DNA of 64,000 bases from Pseudomonadota bacterium (GTDB taxonomy: Bacteria > Pseudomonadota > Gammaproteobacteria > Burkholderiales > Burkholderiaceae_B): the NCBI GenBank assembly GCA_023439305.1, contig JAEXOO010000018.1:62001-126000 (forward strand). The letters run 5' to 3'. The notes under the pieces are model-generated. The model saw only the letters and a program-made list of their open reading frames with translations, had not been told where the DNA came from and ran no database searches. Both the position numbers and the translations under genes were made by a program. Shown here piece after piece: positions 16,607-25,724 of this stretch (positions within the stretch are counted from its first letter, which is position 1; the number at the start of each line of letters is the position of its first letter).

Positions 16607-17224
16607 TCACTGGCCTTTGGAAACAGGGGTTGCAGTCGTTTGGCTTTGCGCCATCTGGCGGATCTCCTCGGCCAGCCGCTCTTCAGCGGTGGGACCATCG
16701 GAGCGCTTAAGCGGATTGGGGCAGACACCGCGCAGAAAACCAATGCACTTGATCAAATGGGAAACACCCGCCAGGCATAGCAAGGCGAAGCCCACTGGAA
16801 TCAGCAACTTGACCGGCCAACGTATCAGGCCACCTGTATTCGAAGACAATTCGTGCAGATCGTAGGACTGCTGGAAAAATGGAATAGACAGCCAAAAAAT
16901 CAAAAGGCCGGCGGGCAGCAAGAAAAAGATGACGCCGATAATGTCGATCCAGACTTGCAGGCGTGGCGGAAAGCGCTCGGCCAGCGCATCGACGCGCACA
17001 TGGTCATTCACGAAAAACGTATAGCCCGCCGCCAGCAGGAAAATGGCGCCGAACAAATACCATTGCAGCTCCAGCCAGGCATTCGAGCTGACGCCGAACA
17101 CCTTGCGGACAACCGCGTTGATGGCGCTGACCAGAACCACAATCAGGGTCAGCCAGGTCACCGATTTTCCGACAACGGTATTGAGCCGGTCGATAAAACT
17201 AGATAGACGTAATAAAAATTGCAT
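16607..17224 (-). CDS. dctQ: TRAP transporter small permease DctQ
   Basis: 205 residues with four membrane segments, the size of the FcbT2-like DctQ group. Conserved marks are FIDRLNTVVGKSVTWLTLIVVLVSAINAVVRK and LELQWYLFGAIFLLAAGYTFFVNDHVRVD. ATG 17222-17224 begins MQFLLRLSSFID; the longer frame upstream is unconserved. The C-terminal 40 residues are polar and Gln-rich. It sits immediately before dctM. Confidence 0.9.
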   Translation of the reverse strand: MQFLLRLSSFIDRLNTVVGKSVTWLTLIVVLVSAINAVVRKVFGVSSNAWLELQWYLFGAIFLLAAGYTFFVNDHVRVDALAERFPPRLQVWIDIIGVIFFLLPAGLLIFWLSIPFFQQSYDLHELSSNTGGLIRWPVKLLIPVGFALLCLAGVSHLIKCIGFLRGVCPNPLKRSDGPTAEERLAEEIRQMAQSQTTATPVSKGQ

Positions 17225-17411
17225 GGCCTTGCTCAGGATATGGTCGCGCCCCGGACTAGCTTGTGGCTGTGCCCCGGACGTAGTCGGCCCAAAAAACGGA
17301 TTGGAATATTTACAAAAAGAAATGGCTTCACATTTTATACGATTGAAGCAAGCGCGAACGGCAATATGACCGAGGAATAACCCTTTGGAGCACAATATTG
17401 AATCATGTTCT

Positions 17412-18278
17412 TTAGAGGGTCTGTCCGAAGCGCAGCCCGGTCAGCTCGCGCAGCTGTTCATAGGGAGCGGCAGCGGGCAAGCCGAACTCGCTGGGGTAAT
17501 CCACGCCGGCCAAATACAGGCCGCTGGCATCGAAGGTCGGCGCGGCCAGGCGCCGGTCGGCCTGTTGTAGCAACTGCGCCGTCCACGATGCCGGCTGGCG
17601 CCCCTGCCCGATGTAGATCAGAGTGCCCATCAGGTTGCGTATCATGTGATGCAGGAATGCATTGGCACTGAAGCTGAACAGAAAAAAGTCGCCCTGCTGC
17701 TCGATGTGCGCGCGCGTCAGGGTGCGCACGGGGCTGGCAGCCTGGCACTCCGAGGAACGGAAGGCGCTGAAGTCGTGCCGACCCAGCAAATGCCCGGCTC
17801 CCTCTTGCATAAGGCCCAGGTCAAGCGGTCGGAACACCCAGGCAGCCTTGCCCTGTGTCAAAGGCGAGCGCACGCGGCTCTGGCGCACCAGATAGACGTA
17901 GTGCCGACCCTGGGCCGAAAAGCGAGCATGGAAATCAGCCGGCACAGCGCGCGCCCACTGAACCGCGATGGAGGGCGGCAGCAAGGCGTTGAGCCCCCGC
18001 ACCCAGGATTCCAGACTGCGCTCGGCGCTGGTATCCAGATGCACGGTCTGATTCAGGGCATGAACGCCGGTATCGGTGCGGCCAGCGCAGATGGTGTGTA
18101 CGGGGTGTGCGACGAAACGGCTCAAGGCCTGCTCCAGAACATCCTGCACAGTGCGCCCGCCTGGTTGGCTTTGCCAGCCCAGCCAAGGGGCGCCATCGTA
18201 GCTGATCCCCAATGCAATGCGTTTGACCGGCGCGCGCTCTTGCCCGCCCGCCTCGGCGACAGAAGCCTGTATGTTCAT
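17412..18278 (-). CDS. truA: tRNA pseudouridine(38-40) synthase TruA
   Basis: 288 residues. It isomerises U38-U40 in the anticodon arm of many tRNAs. The catalytic Asp is D69 in CAGRTDTGVHALNQ; RIALGISYDGAPWLGWQ at the N-terminus and FLHHMIRNLMGTLIYIGQG in the C-terminal half are family signatures. It follows fimV with 10 bp between the genes and is likely cotranscribed with it and asd. Confidence 0.96.
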   Translation of the reverse strand: MNIQASVAEAGGQERAPVKRIALGISYDGAPWLGWQSQPGGRTVQDVLEQALSRFVAHPVHTICAGRTDTGVHALNQTVHLDTSAERSLESWVRGLNALLPPSIAVQWARAVPADFHARFSAQGRHYVYLVRQSRVRSPLTQGKAAWVFRPLDLGLMQEGAGHLLGRHDFSAFRSSECQAASPVRTLTRAHIEQQGDFFLFSFSANAFLHHMIRNLMGTLIYIGQGRQPASWTAQLLQQADRRLAAPTFDASGLYLAGVDYPSEFGLPAAAPYEQLRELTGLRFGQTL

Positions 18279-18288
18279 CCGCCGAGTC

Positions 18289-19740
18289 CTACTGACGGAC
18301 GGGAGGCTCGTCCGAAGGCGGCTGATCCAGATCCAGGTTGATTTTTTCGAGCTTCTCGCGGACCATCGCCTCGCTGACCGGCGCCGGAGAATCGTCGATA
18401 TCTTGATTGGCGGAATTGGCCCGCTTGAGCACCCAGGTCACGATCAAAACGATCAGGGCCAGGACCACGGCCATGACGGCCAGCATATGTTCTTGTATCC
18501 AGGACACGGTTTTCTTTGCCTTGTTGACTGCGCCGGCCATCTTGCCCTGGTCAGGGCCGGGAACGACGGAAGGAGATCCTGGCGGTGATGACGTTGCATC
18601 GCTGGCCGCAGCGGACGAGGCAGCACCCTCTGCCGAAGCCGGTCCGTTCTGGACGGACGCCGGCGTATCGGCCGTGCTCAGCCCCAGTTCGCTGACCGAG
18701 TCCAGGACCAGATCCTTTGCCGCCTCCCCCTGCGATTGCAAGGCGCGGCTGAGATTGGAAACATTTTCTTCAAGTTGCGACACCCTCTCGCCCGTGTCGC
18801 GAAGCTGGTGCTGGACGGCCTGCCTGTGATCCGCCCCCGAGCCAGGCGCCGACAAGCGCAGGCGATCCTGGGTCTGGGCAGCCTCCGGCACGGCGACATC
18901 GGCAGACTGCAGGTCCCCTTGAGAGGCATCCGCCTGCCCCATGCGCACCTTGCCGCCCATGCGCAAAGCACGGGCCTGATCCACGTACAGTCGCCGAGCC
19001 TGGGCATCGTCCAGAGACAGCATCAGGTCCATGTCGGGCATCTGCAGAGACTGTCCCGCCTTGAGACGGTGCAGATTATGGCCGATGAACGCATCGGGGT
19101 TGCGCCGCTGCACCGCCAGCATCCACTGGTAGGCCGTGACGCCGTCCACGGCGTACCGATGCGCCAAGGCATGCATGGTATCGCCGGACTGGACCTGGAT
19201 CGCCCCTTGCGGCACCCGCTGGGTGCTGGAATGCGACGCGGAGCGATCAGCGGGCCGTGCTGGAATCACGACGGAAACGGTCGCTGGCCGCTTGGCCTGC
19301 GCCGAACGCACCGGCGTCTGGACGCGCACCGGCGCAGGCGCCAGCACGCTGACCTGACGCAGGGACTGACCGCTGTCGCTGCGGATCTGGAGCAGGACAT
19401 CGGCCACCCGCCCAGAAAAAGGCTGATCGGACGACAAGCGGATGCGACGCACCTGGCCTTGCCCGTCCCGCTCCAGCGAGACGTTCAGGGATGCCAGGTC
19501 CACCGGCGGAACCAGGCCGGCCTGGCGCCACGCCGCCAGGGGCGCAGGCGCCACCTGGAGCGACAGGCTTTCCGCCGGACTGATAGCGCGTATGCCCACG
19601 TCCAGCCGCAAGGGCTGGTCAGGCCGGGATGTCAGGCGGCTATGGCCGACGTCCAGCGCCCAGGACGGCGCGCCCGCCCACATCCCGGCCGACAGCAGGG
19701 CCAGGCCCAGCACGCGCGAAGGATGCAGGCGGGCGCGCAT
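18289..19740 (-). CDS. fimV: FimV-like cell-pole/type IV pilus assembly protein (short form)
   Basis: 483 residues. Order of parts: signal peptide (MRARLHPSR to SWALDV), a beta-rich FimV N-terminal domain (PLRLDVGIRAISPAESLSLQVAP), a LysM peptidoglycan-binding motif (IQVQSGDTMHALAHRY, near residue 183), a coiled coil with RVSQLEENVSNLSRAL, a Ser/Pro/Ala linker, a membrane segment (HMLAVMAVVLALIVLIVTWVL) and a short cytoplasmic tail. FimV helps localise polar type IV pilus and signalling factors. Pseudomonas FimV is about 900 residues with a long acidic tail and TPR; that tail is absent here, as is common in Bordetella relatives. Its ATG lies 2 bp after asd. Confidence 0.85.
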   Translation of the reverse strand: MRARLHPSRVLGLALLSAGMWAGAPSWALDVGHSRLTSRPDQPLRLDVGIRAISPAESLSLQVAPAPLAAWRQAGLVPPVDLASLNVSLERDGQGQVRRIRLSSDQPFSGRVADVLLQIRSDSGQSLRQVSVLAPAPVRVQTPVRSAQAKRPATVSVVIPARPADRSASHSSTQRVPQGAIQVQSGDTMHALAHRYAVDGVTAYQWMLAVQRRNPDAFIGHNLHRLKAGQSLQMPDMDLMLSLDDAQARRLYVDQARALRMGGKVRMGQADASQGDLQSADVAVPEAAQTQDRLRLSAPGSGADHRQAVQHQLRDTGERVSQLEENVSNLSRALQSQGEAAKDLVLDSVSELGLSTADTPASVQNGPASAEGAASSAAASDATSSPPGSPSVVPGPDQGKMAGAVNKAKKTVSWIQEHMLAVMAVVLALIVLIVTWVLKRANSANQDIDDSPAPVSEAMVREKLEKINLDLDQPPSDEPPVRQ

Positions 19741-19742
19741 GA

Positions 19743-20867
19743 TTACAGCTCGCCCAGCGCGATGCGCAGCATGCGACGCAGCGGCTCGGCCGCTCCCCAC
19801 AGAAGCTGGTCGCCCACGGTGAAGGCGCTGAGGTATTCAGGCCCCATGTTCAGCTTGCGCATACGGCCCACAGGAATGTCCAGGGTGCCGGTCACGGCTA
19901 CGGGCGTCAGTTCCTGCATGGTGACCTGACGTTCGTTAGGAATGACCTTGGCCCATTGCGACCCCTGGGCAATGATGTCGTTGATTTCGTCCAGCGGCAC
20001 ATCGCGGGTCAGCTTGATGGTCAGCGCCTGACTGTGGCAGCGCATGGCGCCGATGCGCACGCACAGGCCATCGATGGGAATCTGCTTGTCCTGGGTGTTG
20101 CGGCCCAGGATCTTGTTGGTTTCCACGCCGCCCTTCCATTCCTCGCGCGTCATGCCGTTGCCCAGATCAGAGTCGATCCAGGGAATCAGGCTGCCGCCCA
20201 GGGGCACGCCGAAGTTTTTCTGGGGCAAGGAAGGATCTTTCTGCGTCTGCAGCACGCCGCGGTCGATATCCAGAATGGCGGAGGCAGGATCAGCCAGCAA
20301 TCCGCCCACGGACTGATTCAGCAGGCCGAATTGAGTGAGCAGTTCGCGCATATGCTGGGCGCCGCCGCCCGAGGCCGCCTGGTAGGTCATGGAGGTCATC
20401 CATTCGACCAGGTCGTGCTTGAACAGGCCGCCCAGGCCCATCAGCATGCAACTGACGGTACAGTTGCCGCCGATGAACTGTTTGCCGCCTTTGGCCAGGG
20501 CCGCATCGATGACGTTGCGATTGACGGGATCCAGCACAATGACGGAGTTTTCGTCCATGCGCAGCGTGCTGGCCGCGTCGATCCACAGGCCATCCCAGCC
20601 GGCAGCGCGCAGCTTGGGGTAGATCTGGCTTGTGTAGTCCCCGCCCTGGGCGGTCACGATAATGGGCAGCTTCTTGAGCGCATCGATATCGTGAGCGTCC
20701 TGCAATGGGCCGGCGCCGTCAGCCCACGAAGGAGCTGCACCGCCAGCGTTGCTGGTCGAGAAGAACACCGGCTGAAAAAGGGAAAAATCGCCTTCGTCGC
20801 GCATACGCTGCATGAGCACAGAGCCCACCATACCGCGCCAGCCGACCAAACCTACCGCTTGAGTCAT
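19743..20867 (-). CDS. asd: Aspartate-semialdehyde dehydrogenase
   Basis: 374 residues, gamma-proteobacterial-type Asd. It reduces L-aspartyl-4-phosphate to the semialdehyde with NADPH on the way to lysine, methionine, threonine and diaminopimelate. N-terminal nucleotide-binding GLVGWRGMVGSVLMQRM, catalytic Cys in IGGNCTVSCMLMGLGG (residues 133-148) and the catalytic His in RIGAMRCHSQALTIKL are intact. It lies downstream of leuB and upstream of fimV in the arrangement common in Burkholderiales. Confidence 0.97.
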   Translation of the reverse strand: MTQAVGLVGWRGMVGSVLMQRMRDEGDFSLFQPVFFSTSNAGGAAPSWADGAGPLQDAHDIDALKKLPIIVTAQGGDYTSQIYPKLRAAGWDGLWIDAASTLRMDENSVIVLDPVNRNVIDAALAKGGKQFIGGNCTVSCMLMGLGGLFKHDLVEWMTSMTYQAASGGGAQHMRELLTQFGLLNQSVGGLLADPASAILDIDRGVLQTQKDPSLPQKNFGVPLGGSLIPWIDSDLGNGMTREEWKGGVETNKILGRNTQDKQIPIDGLCVRIGAMRCHSQALTIKLTRDVPLDEINDIIAQGSQWAKVIPNERQVTMQELTPVAVTGTLDIPVGRMRKLNMGPEYLSAFTVGDQLLWGAAEPLRRMLRIALGEL

Positions 20868-20911
20868 GGTAATACCACCTGGATGTCGATAATGTAAAAA
20901 CTATAAGGATA

Positions 20912-21988
20912 CTATTTTAAGGCGTTCAGCACCGCGTCGCCCATGGCGCTGGTCGACACAAGCTCGCAGCCCGATTCATGGATGTCGCCGGTGCGCAGCC
21001 CTTGTTCGAGCACGCTGGATACGGCGGCTTCGATGCGCTTGGCCTGTTCTTCGGCGTTGAGCGAGTAGCGCAGCAGCATGGCGGCCGACAGGATCGTGGC
21101 CAGCGGATTGGCCTTGTTCTGGCCAGCGATGTCCGGAGCCGATCCATGGCTGGGCTCGTACAGGCCTTGCTGGGACGCATTGAGCGATGCCGAAGGCAAC
21201 ATGCCGATGGAGCCGGTCAGCATCGCCGCCTCATCCGATAGAATATCGCCAAACAGGTTGCCTGTGACGATAACGTCGAATTCTTTTGGCGCACGAACCA
21301 GTTGCATGGCGGCATTATCCACATACATGTGGCTCAGGGCGACATCCGGATACTCGCGCGCAACGTCAATCATGATGTCGCGCCAGAACTGCGACGTTTC
21401 CAGCACATTGGACTTGTCCACGCTGCACAGGCGCTTGTTGCGTTTCTGTGCGGCCTGAAAGCCCACATGGGCGATGCGGCGCACTTCGCTTTCGGCGTAG
21501 TGCATCGTGTCGAAACCCTGGCGTTCACCGGCGAAAGCGCCCTCTTCCACGGTACGCACGCCGCGCGGCTGGCCGAAGTAGATATCGCCCGTCAGTTCGC
21601 GCACGATCAGGATATCCAGACCGGACACGATTTCAGGCTTGAGCGACGAGGCATTGGCGAGCTGCGGGTACAGAATGGCCGGACGCAGGTTGGCGAACAG
21701 GCCCATGGCTTTACGCAGGCCCAGAATGGCCTGCTCGGGACGCAGATGACGTTCCAGCGCATCGTACTTCCAGTCACCGACCGCGCCGAACAGCACGGCG
21801 TCCGACTCTTGCGCCAGCTTCAAGGTGGCGGGAGGCAGCGGATGGCCGTGCAGGTCGTACGCAGCGCCACCGACGGGCTCCACTTGCATGTCCAGGTCCA
21901 GACCCACGGCGGACAGCACGCGCTGAGCCTGTTCCGTAATTTCAGGGCCGATGCCGTCGCCGGGCAATACTGCAATCTTGTATGTCAT
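20912..21988 (-). CDS. leuB: 3-isopropylmalate dehydrogenase LeuB
   Basis: 358 residues. NAD-dependent oxidative decarboxylation of 3-isopropylmalate in leucine synthesis. Recognised by VLPGDGIGPEITEQA, the GAVGDWKYD loop, IVRELTGDIYFGQPRG, MYVDNAAMQLV and the NAD site EPSHGSAPDIAGQNKANP. It is downstream of leuD with a hairpin terminator in the gap, so it may be partly uncoupled from leuCD. Confidence 0.97.
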   Translation of the reverse strand: MTYKIAVLPGDGIGPEITEQAQRVLSAVGLDLDMQVEPVGGAAYDLHGHPLPPATLKLAQESDAVLFGAVGDWKYDALERHLRPEQAILGLRKAMGLFANLRPAILYPQLANASSLKPEIVSGLDILIVRELTGDIYFGQPRGVRTVEEGAFAGERQGFDTMHYAESEVRRIAHVGFQAAQKRNKRLCSVDKSNVLETSQFWRDIMIDVAREYPDVALSHMYVDNAAMQLVRAPKEFDVIVTGNLFGDILSDEAAMLTGSIGMLPSASLNASQQGLYEPSHGSAPDIAGQNKANPLATILSAAMLLRYSLNAEEQAKRIEAAVSSVLEQGLRTGDIHESGCELVSTSAMGDAVLNALK

Positions 21989-22021
21989 GATGATTTCAGG
22001 CGTAAAAGTCGTATGGAAGGG

Positions 22022-22056
22022 AAAAAGCGCCCCGGCCTTCCAGCCGGAGCGCTTTT
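22022..22056 (-). terminator. Hairpin with T tract between leuD and leuB
   Basis: On the minus strand AAAAGCGCTCCGGC pairs with GGCCGGGGCGCTTTT across a short loop with one mismatch, ending in TTTTT. It reads as a terminator in either direction. It lies 13 bp after the leuD stop and 33 bp before leuB. Confidence 0.7.
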
Positions 22057-22069
22057 ATCATGATCGTGC

Positions 22070-22720
22070 TCAGGCGGACGGATTACCGACCAGCCAGGGA
22101 TGGCGGGCCAGGCGCTGCGACTCGTACTCGCGGATCAGGTCGGCCTTCTGCAAGGTCAGCCCGATTTCGTCCAGGCCGTTAAGCAGGCTGTGCTTGCGGA
22201 ACGCGTCGATATCAAAGGGCAGCTCGCGGCCTTCGGGCGTGATCACGCGCTGCTGCGCCAGATCGATGCGCAATTGATAACCGGGAAAGGCCTTGACCTC
22301 GTCGAACAGCCGCGCCACGTCCAGTTCGTTCAACACGATGGGCAGCAAACCGTTCTTGAAGCTGTTGTTGAAGAAAATATCGGCGTATGACGGCGCGATG
22401 ATCGCACGAAAGCCGAACTGCATCAGCGCCCAGGGAGCATGCTCACGGCTGGAGCCGCAACCGAAGTTCTGGCGCGCCAGCAACACGGAGGCGCCCTGGT
22501 AGCGGTCCTGGTTGAGCACAAAATCGGGGTTCAGCGGGCGTTTGGAATTATCCATGCCCGGCTCGCCGTGATCCAGGTAGCGCAATTCGTCGAACAGGTT
22601 CGGACCGAAGCCTGTGCGCTTGATGGATTTCAGGAACTGCTTGGGAATGATCAAGTCGGTGTCGACGTTTTCCCGGTCCAGAGGAGCGACCAGGCCTTGA
22701 TGGGTAGTGAATGCTTGCAT
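22070..22720 (-). CDS. leuD: 3-isopropylmalate dehydratase small subunit LeuD
   Basis: 216 residues; partner of LeuC in isomerising 2- to 3-isopropylmalate. Conserved LDRENVDTDLIIPKQFLKSIKRTGFG, the substrate loop NFGCGSSREHAPWAL and NSFKNGLLPI are present. It starts 12 bp after the leuC stop. Confidence 0.97.
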   Translation of the reverse strand: MQAFTTHQGLVAPLDRENVDTDLIIPKQFLKSIKRTGFGPNLFDELRYLDHGEPGMDNSKRPLNPDFVLNQDRYQGASVLLARQNFGCGSSREHAPWALMQFGFRAIIAPSYADIFFNNSFKNGLLPIVLNELDVARLFDEVKAFPGYQLRIDLAQQRVITPEGRELPFDIDAFRKHSLLNGLDEIGLTLQKADLIREYESQRLARHPWLVGNPSA

Positions 22721-22732
22721 GGCGAGGTTTCC

Positions 22733-24136
22733 TTAGTTGAACGAGCGCACATCGACAAAGTGGCCGGCAATGGCCGCGGCGGCGGCCATGGCGGGGCTGA
22801 CCAGATGGGTGCGACCGCCCTGGCCCTGACGGCCTTCAAAGTTGCGGTTCGATGTGGATGCGCAACGCTCGCCGGGTTCCAGGCGGTCGGCATTCATGGC
22901 CAGGCACATGGAGCAGCCAGGTTCGCGCCACTCGAAGCCGGCGTCCAGGAAAATCTTGTCCAGGCCTTCCTGCTCGGCCTGACGCTTGACCAGTCCCGAA
23001 CCGGGCACGATCATGGCCTGTTTCACATTGGAAGCCACTTTGCGGCCACGCGCCACGGCGGCCGCCGCGCGCAGGTCCTCGATGCGGGCATTGGTACAGG
23101 AACCGATGAAGACGCGGTCGATGCGGATGTCTGTCAGGGGCATGTTCGGGGTCAAGCCCATGTACTCCAGGGCGCGCTCCATGCCGCTGCGCTTGACGTC
23201 GTCCTTTTCCTTGTCTGGATCAGGTACGCGACTGTCCACGGGCAGCACCATTTCGGGCGACGTGCCCCAGGTCAGCTGAGGCATGATCTGGCTGGCATCG
23301 ATGCGGATGACGCGATCGAACTGGGCGCCTTCGTCGGAATGCAAAGTTTGCCAGTATTCCACCGCCTGGTCCCACAAGGGTCCCTTGGGGGAATAGGGAC
23401 GGCCCCGCAGATAGCTGATGGTCTGTTCGTCCACCGCCACCATGCCCGAACGCGCGCCGGCCTCGATGGCCATATTGCAGATGGTCATGCGGCCTTCCAT
23501 GCTCAAGGCGCGGATAGCCGAGCCACCGAACTCAATGGCGTAGCCCGTGCCGCCGGCCGTGCCGATCTGGCCGATCACATACAAAATCAAGTCCTTGGCC
23601 GTACAGCCGAACGGCAGTTTGCCATCTACCTGAACCAGCATGCTCTTGCTTTTTTTCATGAGCAAAGTCTGAGTGGCCAAGGTGTGCTCCACTTCAGATG
23701 TGCCAATGCCAAAAGCCAGAGCGCCCACGGCGCCGTGCGTGCTGGTATGCGAATCGCCGCAGACCACCGTCATGCCGGGCAGCGTAGCGCCCTGCTCTGG
23801 GCCGACGATGTGCACAATGCCCTGGCGCACGTCGTTCATGCGGAACTCGGTAATACCGAAGTGCTCGCAGTTGGCGTCCAGCGTATCGACCTGCAGGCGC
23901 GAGATCGGGTCTTCGATCCCATTTTCACGGGACGTGGTGGGCACGTTATGGTCGGCCACGGCCAGATTGGCGCTGATGCGCCAGGGCTTGCGCCCGGCCA
24001 GGGTCAGGCCTTCAAAGGCCTGCGGGCTGGTCACTTCGTGCAGCAGGTGGCGATCGATATAGATCAAACAGGTACCGTCGGTTTCCTGGTGCACGACGTG
24101 CTCGTCGAACAACTTGTCGTATAAGGTCTTGGCCAT
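22733..24136 (-). CDS. leuC: 3-isopropylmalate dehydratase large subunit LeuC
   Basis: 467 residues from MAKTLYDKLFDEHVV at ATG 24134-24136; the longer frame upstream is not conserved. It carries the [4Fe-4S] cluster of the enzyme: Cys ligands lie in IGSCTNARIEDL and CSMCLAMN. HTSTHGAVGALAFGIGTSE and the C-terminal SPAMAAAAAIAGHFVD are typical. It is the first gene of leuC-leuD-leuB-asd-fimV-truA. No run of leucine codons suggesting an attenuator peptide is seen in the 216 bp upstream. Confidence 0.97.
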   Translation of the reverse strand: MAKTLYDKLFDEHVVHQETDGTCLIYIDRHLLHEVTSPQAFEGLTLAGRKPWRISANLAVADHNVPTTSRENGIEDPISRLQVDTLDANCEHFGITEFRMNDVRQGIVHIVGPEQGATLPGMTVVCGDSHTSTHGAVGALAFGIGTSEVEHTLATQTLLMKKSKSMLVQVDGKLPFGCTAKDLILYVIGQIGTAGGTGYAIEFGGSAIRALSMEGRMTICNMAIEAGARSGMVAVDEQTISYLRGRPYSPKGPLWDQAVEYWQTLHSDEGAQFDRVIRIDASQIMPQLTWGTSPEMVLPVDSRVPDPDKEKDDVKRSGMERALEYMGLTPNMPLTDIRIDRVFIGSCTNARIEDLRAAAAVARGRKVASNVKQAMIVPGSGLVKRQAEQEGLDKIFLDAGFEWREPGCSMCLAMNADRLEPGERCASTSNRNFEGRQGQGGRTHLVSPAMAAAAAIAGHFVDVRSFN

Positions 24137-24352
24137 TGCGTTCTCAACATCCGGTTGGGACAGAAGCCCGGAAAGGACCGGGCTGATTGCTGTGATGAGC
24201 ATTATTATGACAGGCGCAGTAACTGGGACAAGACCACTTTCCATCCTAGTATTAAAACTACCATGATACGAACGAGGTCCACCCGCGACCCTGTCATCGC
24301 GCATTGTTTGCCGTTCGGTCTCTGCACCGAAACAAGTGGCCGGGAAACAGCC

Positions 24353-25594
24353 TCAATCCACTGGAAAATCAAGAGAGCGTACATGCTCCCGGCGAAACCC
24401 CTGCCCCAACACTCGTGCCGGTAGCGAACGTATAAATCCTGACTTCAGCAGCCAACGGGCAAGGGCCGGCAAGGGGATAAGTTCATCCTTGCCTTGGCTG
24501 GCCAGTGCGGGGGCGATCAGGCGCTTCTGAATCCAGGTCTGAAGCCCCTGGATAAGCCTGGTCGGCAAGAAACGACGCTGCTGAATGGCCGCCAGCACGG
24601 AAAGGTCGGGCGTACCCGCAGTCTGCAATACCGGCGCCAGGATATTGCCCGCGGCCACCGCATCCTGAATGGCAAGATTGATGCCGACGCCGCCTATGGG
24701 CGACATGGCGTGGGCGGCATCGCCAATGAATATCAGGCCGGGACGATACCATTGCTCCAGGCGATCGACCCGTACTTCGAGAAGCTTGATGTCGTCCCAT
24801 GAACTGATATGGCCGACGCGATCTTTCAAAAACGGGATCCGGCGGGCTACCTTGGCCCTAAAATCGTCCAGAGCAAGCTGACGCCATTGACCGGCCGTAC
24901 CCTTGGCGATGACACAGGCAACCTGCCAGTAATCGTTCCGATTGAGCAAAACAAATAAATTGCCATGGCCGGGAACGCCATAGGTGCCGCTCGGGTCGGT
25001 GCTGTACCGCGGCAGCCGAAACCACAGGACATCCATGGGAGCCCCCAGGTTGGTAGCTTGCAGCGCCGCTGCCTGGCGCAGGAGTGAGTTGCGGCCGTCG
25101 CAAGCCACGACCAGATCCGCGCTCACACGGACCATGCCACTTGGCGTCCTGACCATCAGGCTGGGCGCGGTCCCGTCCGGACTGCCCACGAACGCGGTCG
25201 CCTCGTGCTGCATCAGCAATTGGAAGCTGTCATAGCGCTGCGCCTCGGTGGCAAGCATGTTCAGGAAATCCCATTGGGGAACCAGCGCCATGTAGGGAAT
25301 GGGCCTCAATCGACGAAAATCCCCCAACGCATGAATGCCATCGGCAAACATGCCCTCTATCTGTTCCACGCGATGGTGAGGCAAGGCATCGAATCGTTCT
25401 TTGAGGCCCAATTCGGCCAGAATCTCCAGAGTCGACGGATGCACGGTATCACCCCGGAAGTCGCGCAGAAAATCCGAATGCTTTTCAAGGACAATGGTGG
25501 AGATACGCGCCCGCGCTAACAAGAGACCGAGCATCATGCCGGCTGGCCCGCCCCCGACAATGCAGCACCGCGTATCTATTTGCCTGGTTTGCAT
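24353..25594 (-). CDS. FAD-dependent monooxygenase (UbiH/PHBH superfamily)
   Basis: 413 residues. The FAD-binding Rossmann motif CCIVGGGPAGMMLGLLLARA sits at residues 10-29, the DG motif in ADLVVACDGRNSLLR, and the second FAD motif in GDAAHAMSPIGGVGINLAIQDA. This is the class A flavoprotein hydroxylase layout, which hydroxylates an aromatic or related substrate with NAD(P)H and oxygen. No substrate clue comes from neighbours. ATG is preceded by AAGGACC. Confidence 0.88.
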   Translation of the reverse strand: MQTRQIDTRCCIVGGGPAGMMLGLLLARARISTIVLEKHSDFLRDFRGDTVHPSTLEILAELGLKERFDALPHHRVEQIEGMFADGIHALGDFRRLRPIPYMALVPQWDFLNMLATEAQRYDSFQLLMQHEATAFVGSPDGTAPSLMVRTPSGMVRVSADLVVACDGRNSLLRQAAALQATNLGAPMDVLWFRLPRYSTDPSGTYGVPGHGNLFVLLNRNDYWQVACVIAKGTAGQWRQLALDDFRAKVARRIPFLKDRVGHISSWDDIKLLEVRVDRLEQWYRPGLIFIGDAAHAMSPIGGVGINLAIQDAVAAGNILAPVLQTAGTPDLSVLAAIQQRRFLPTRLIQGLQTWIQKRLIAPALASQGKDELIPLPALARWLLKSGFIRSLPARVLGQGFRREHVRSLDFPVD

Positions 25595-25724
25595 AGAGGT
25601 CCTTTCTACCCCTCGATCACGTCAGTATGATTTAGACCCGGCAAATGGCACAGAGTTTAGTCAAACAAAACGTAAGCACGCCGTCGTCGTCCCTGGCAGA
25701 ACTGGACCGCCGTTTTCACCAGCG

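Noticed and set aside
24137..24352. Possible leucine attenuator peptide ahead of leuC
   Set aside because: No short frame with a run of Leu codons followed by alternative stems was found.
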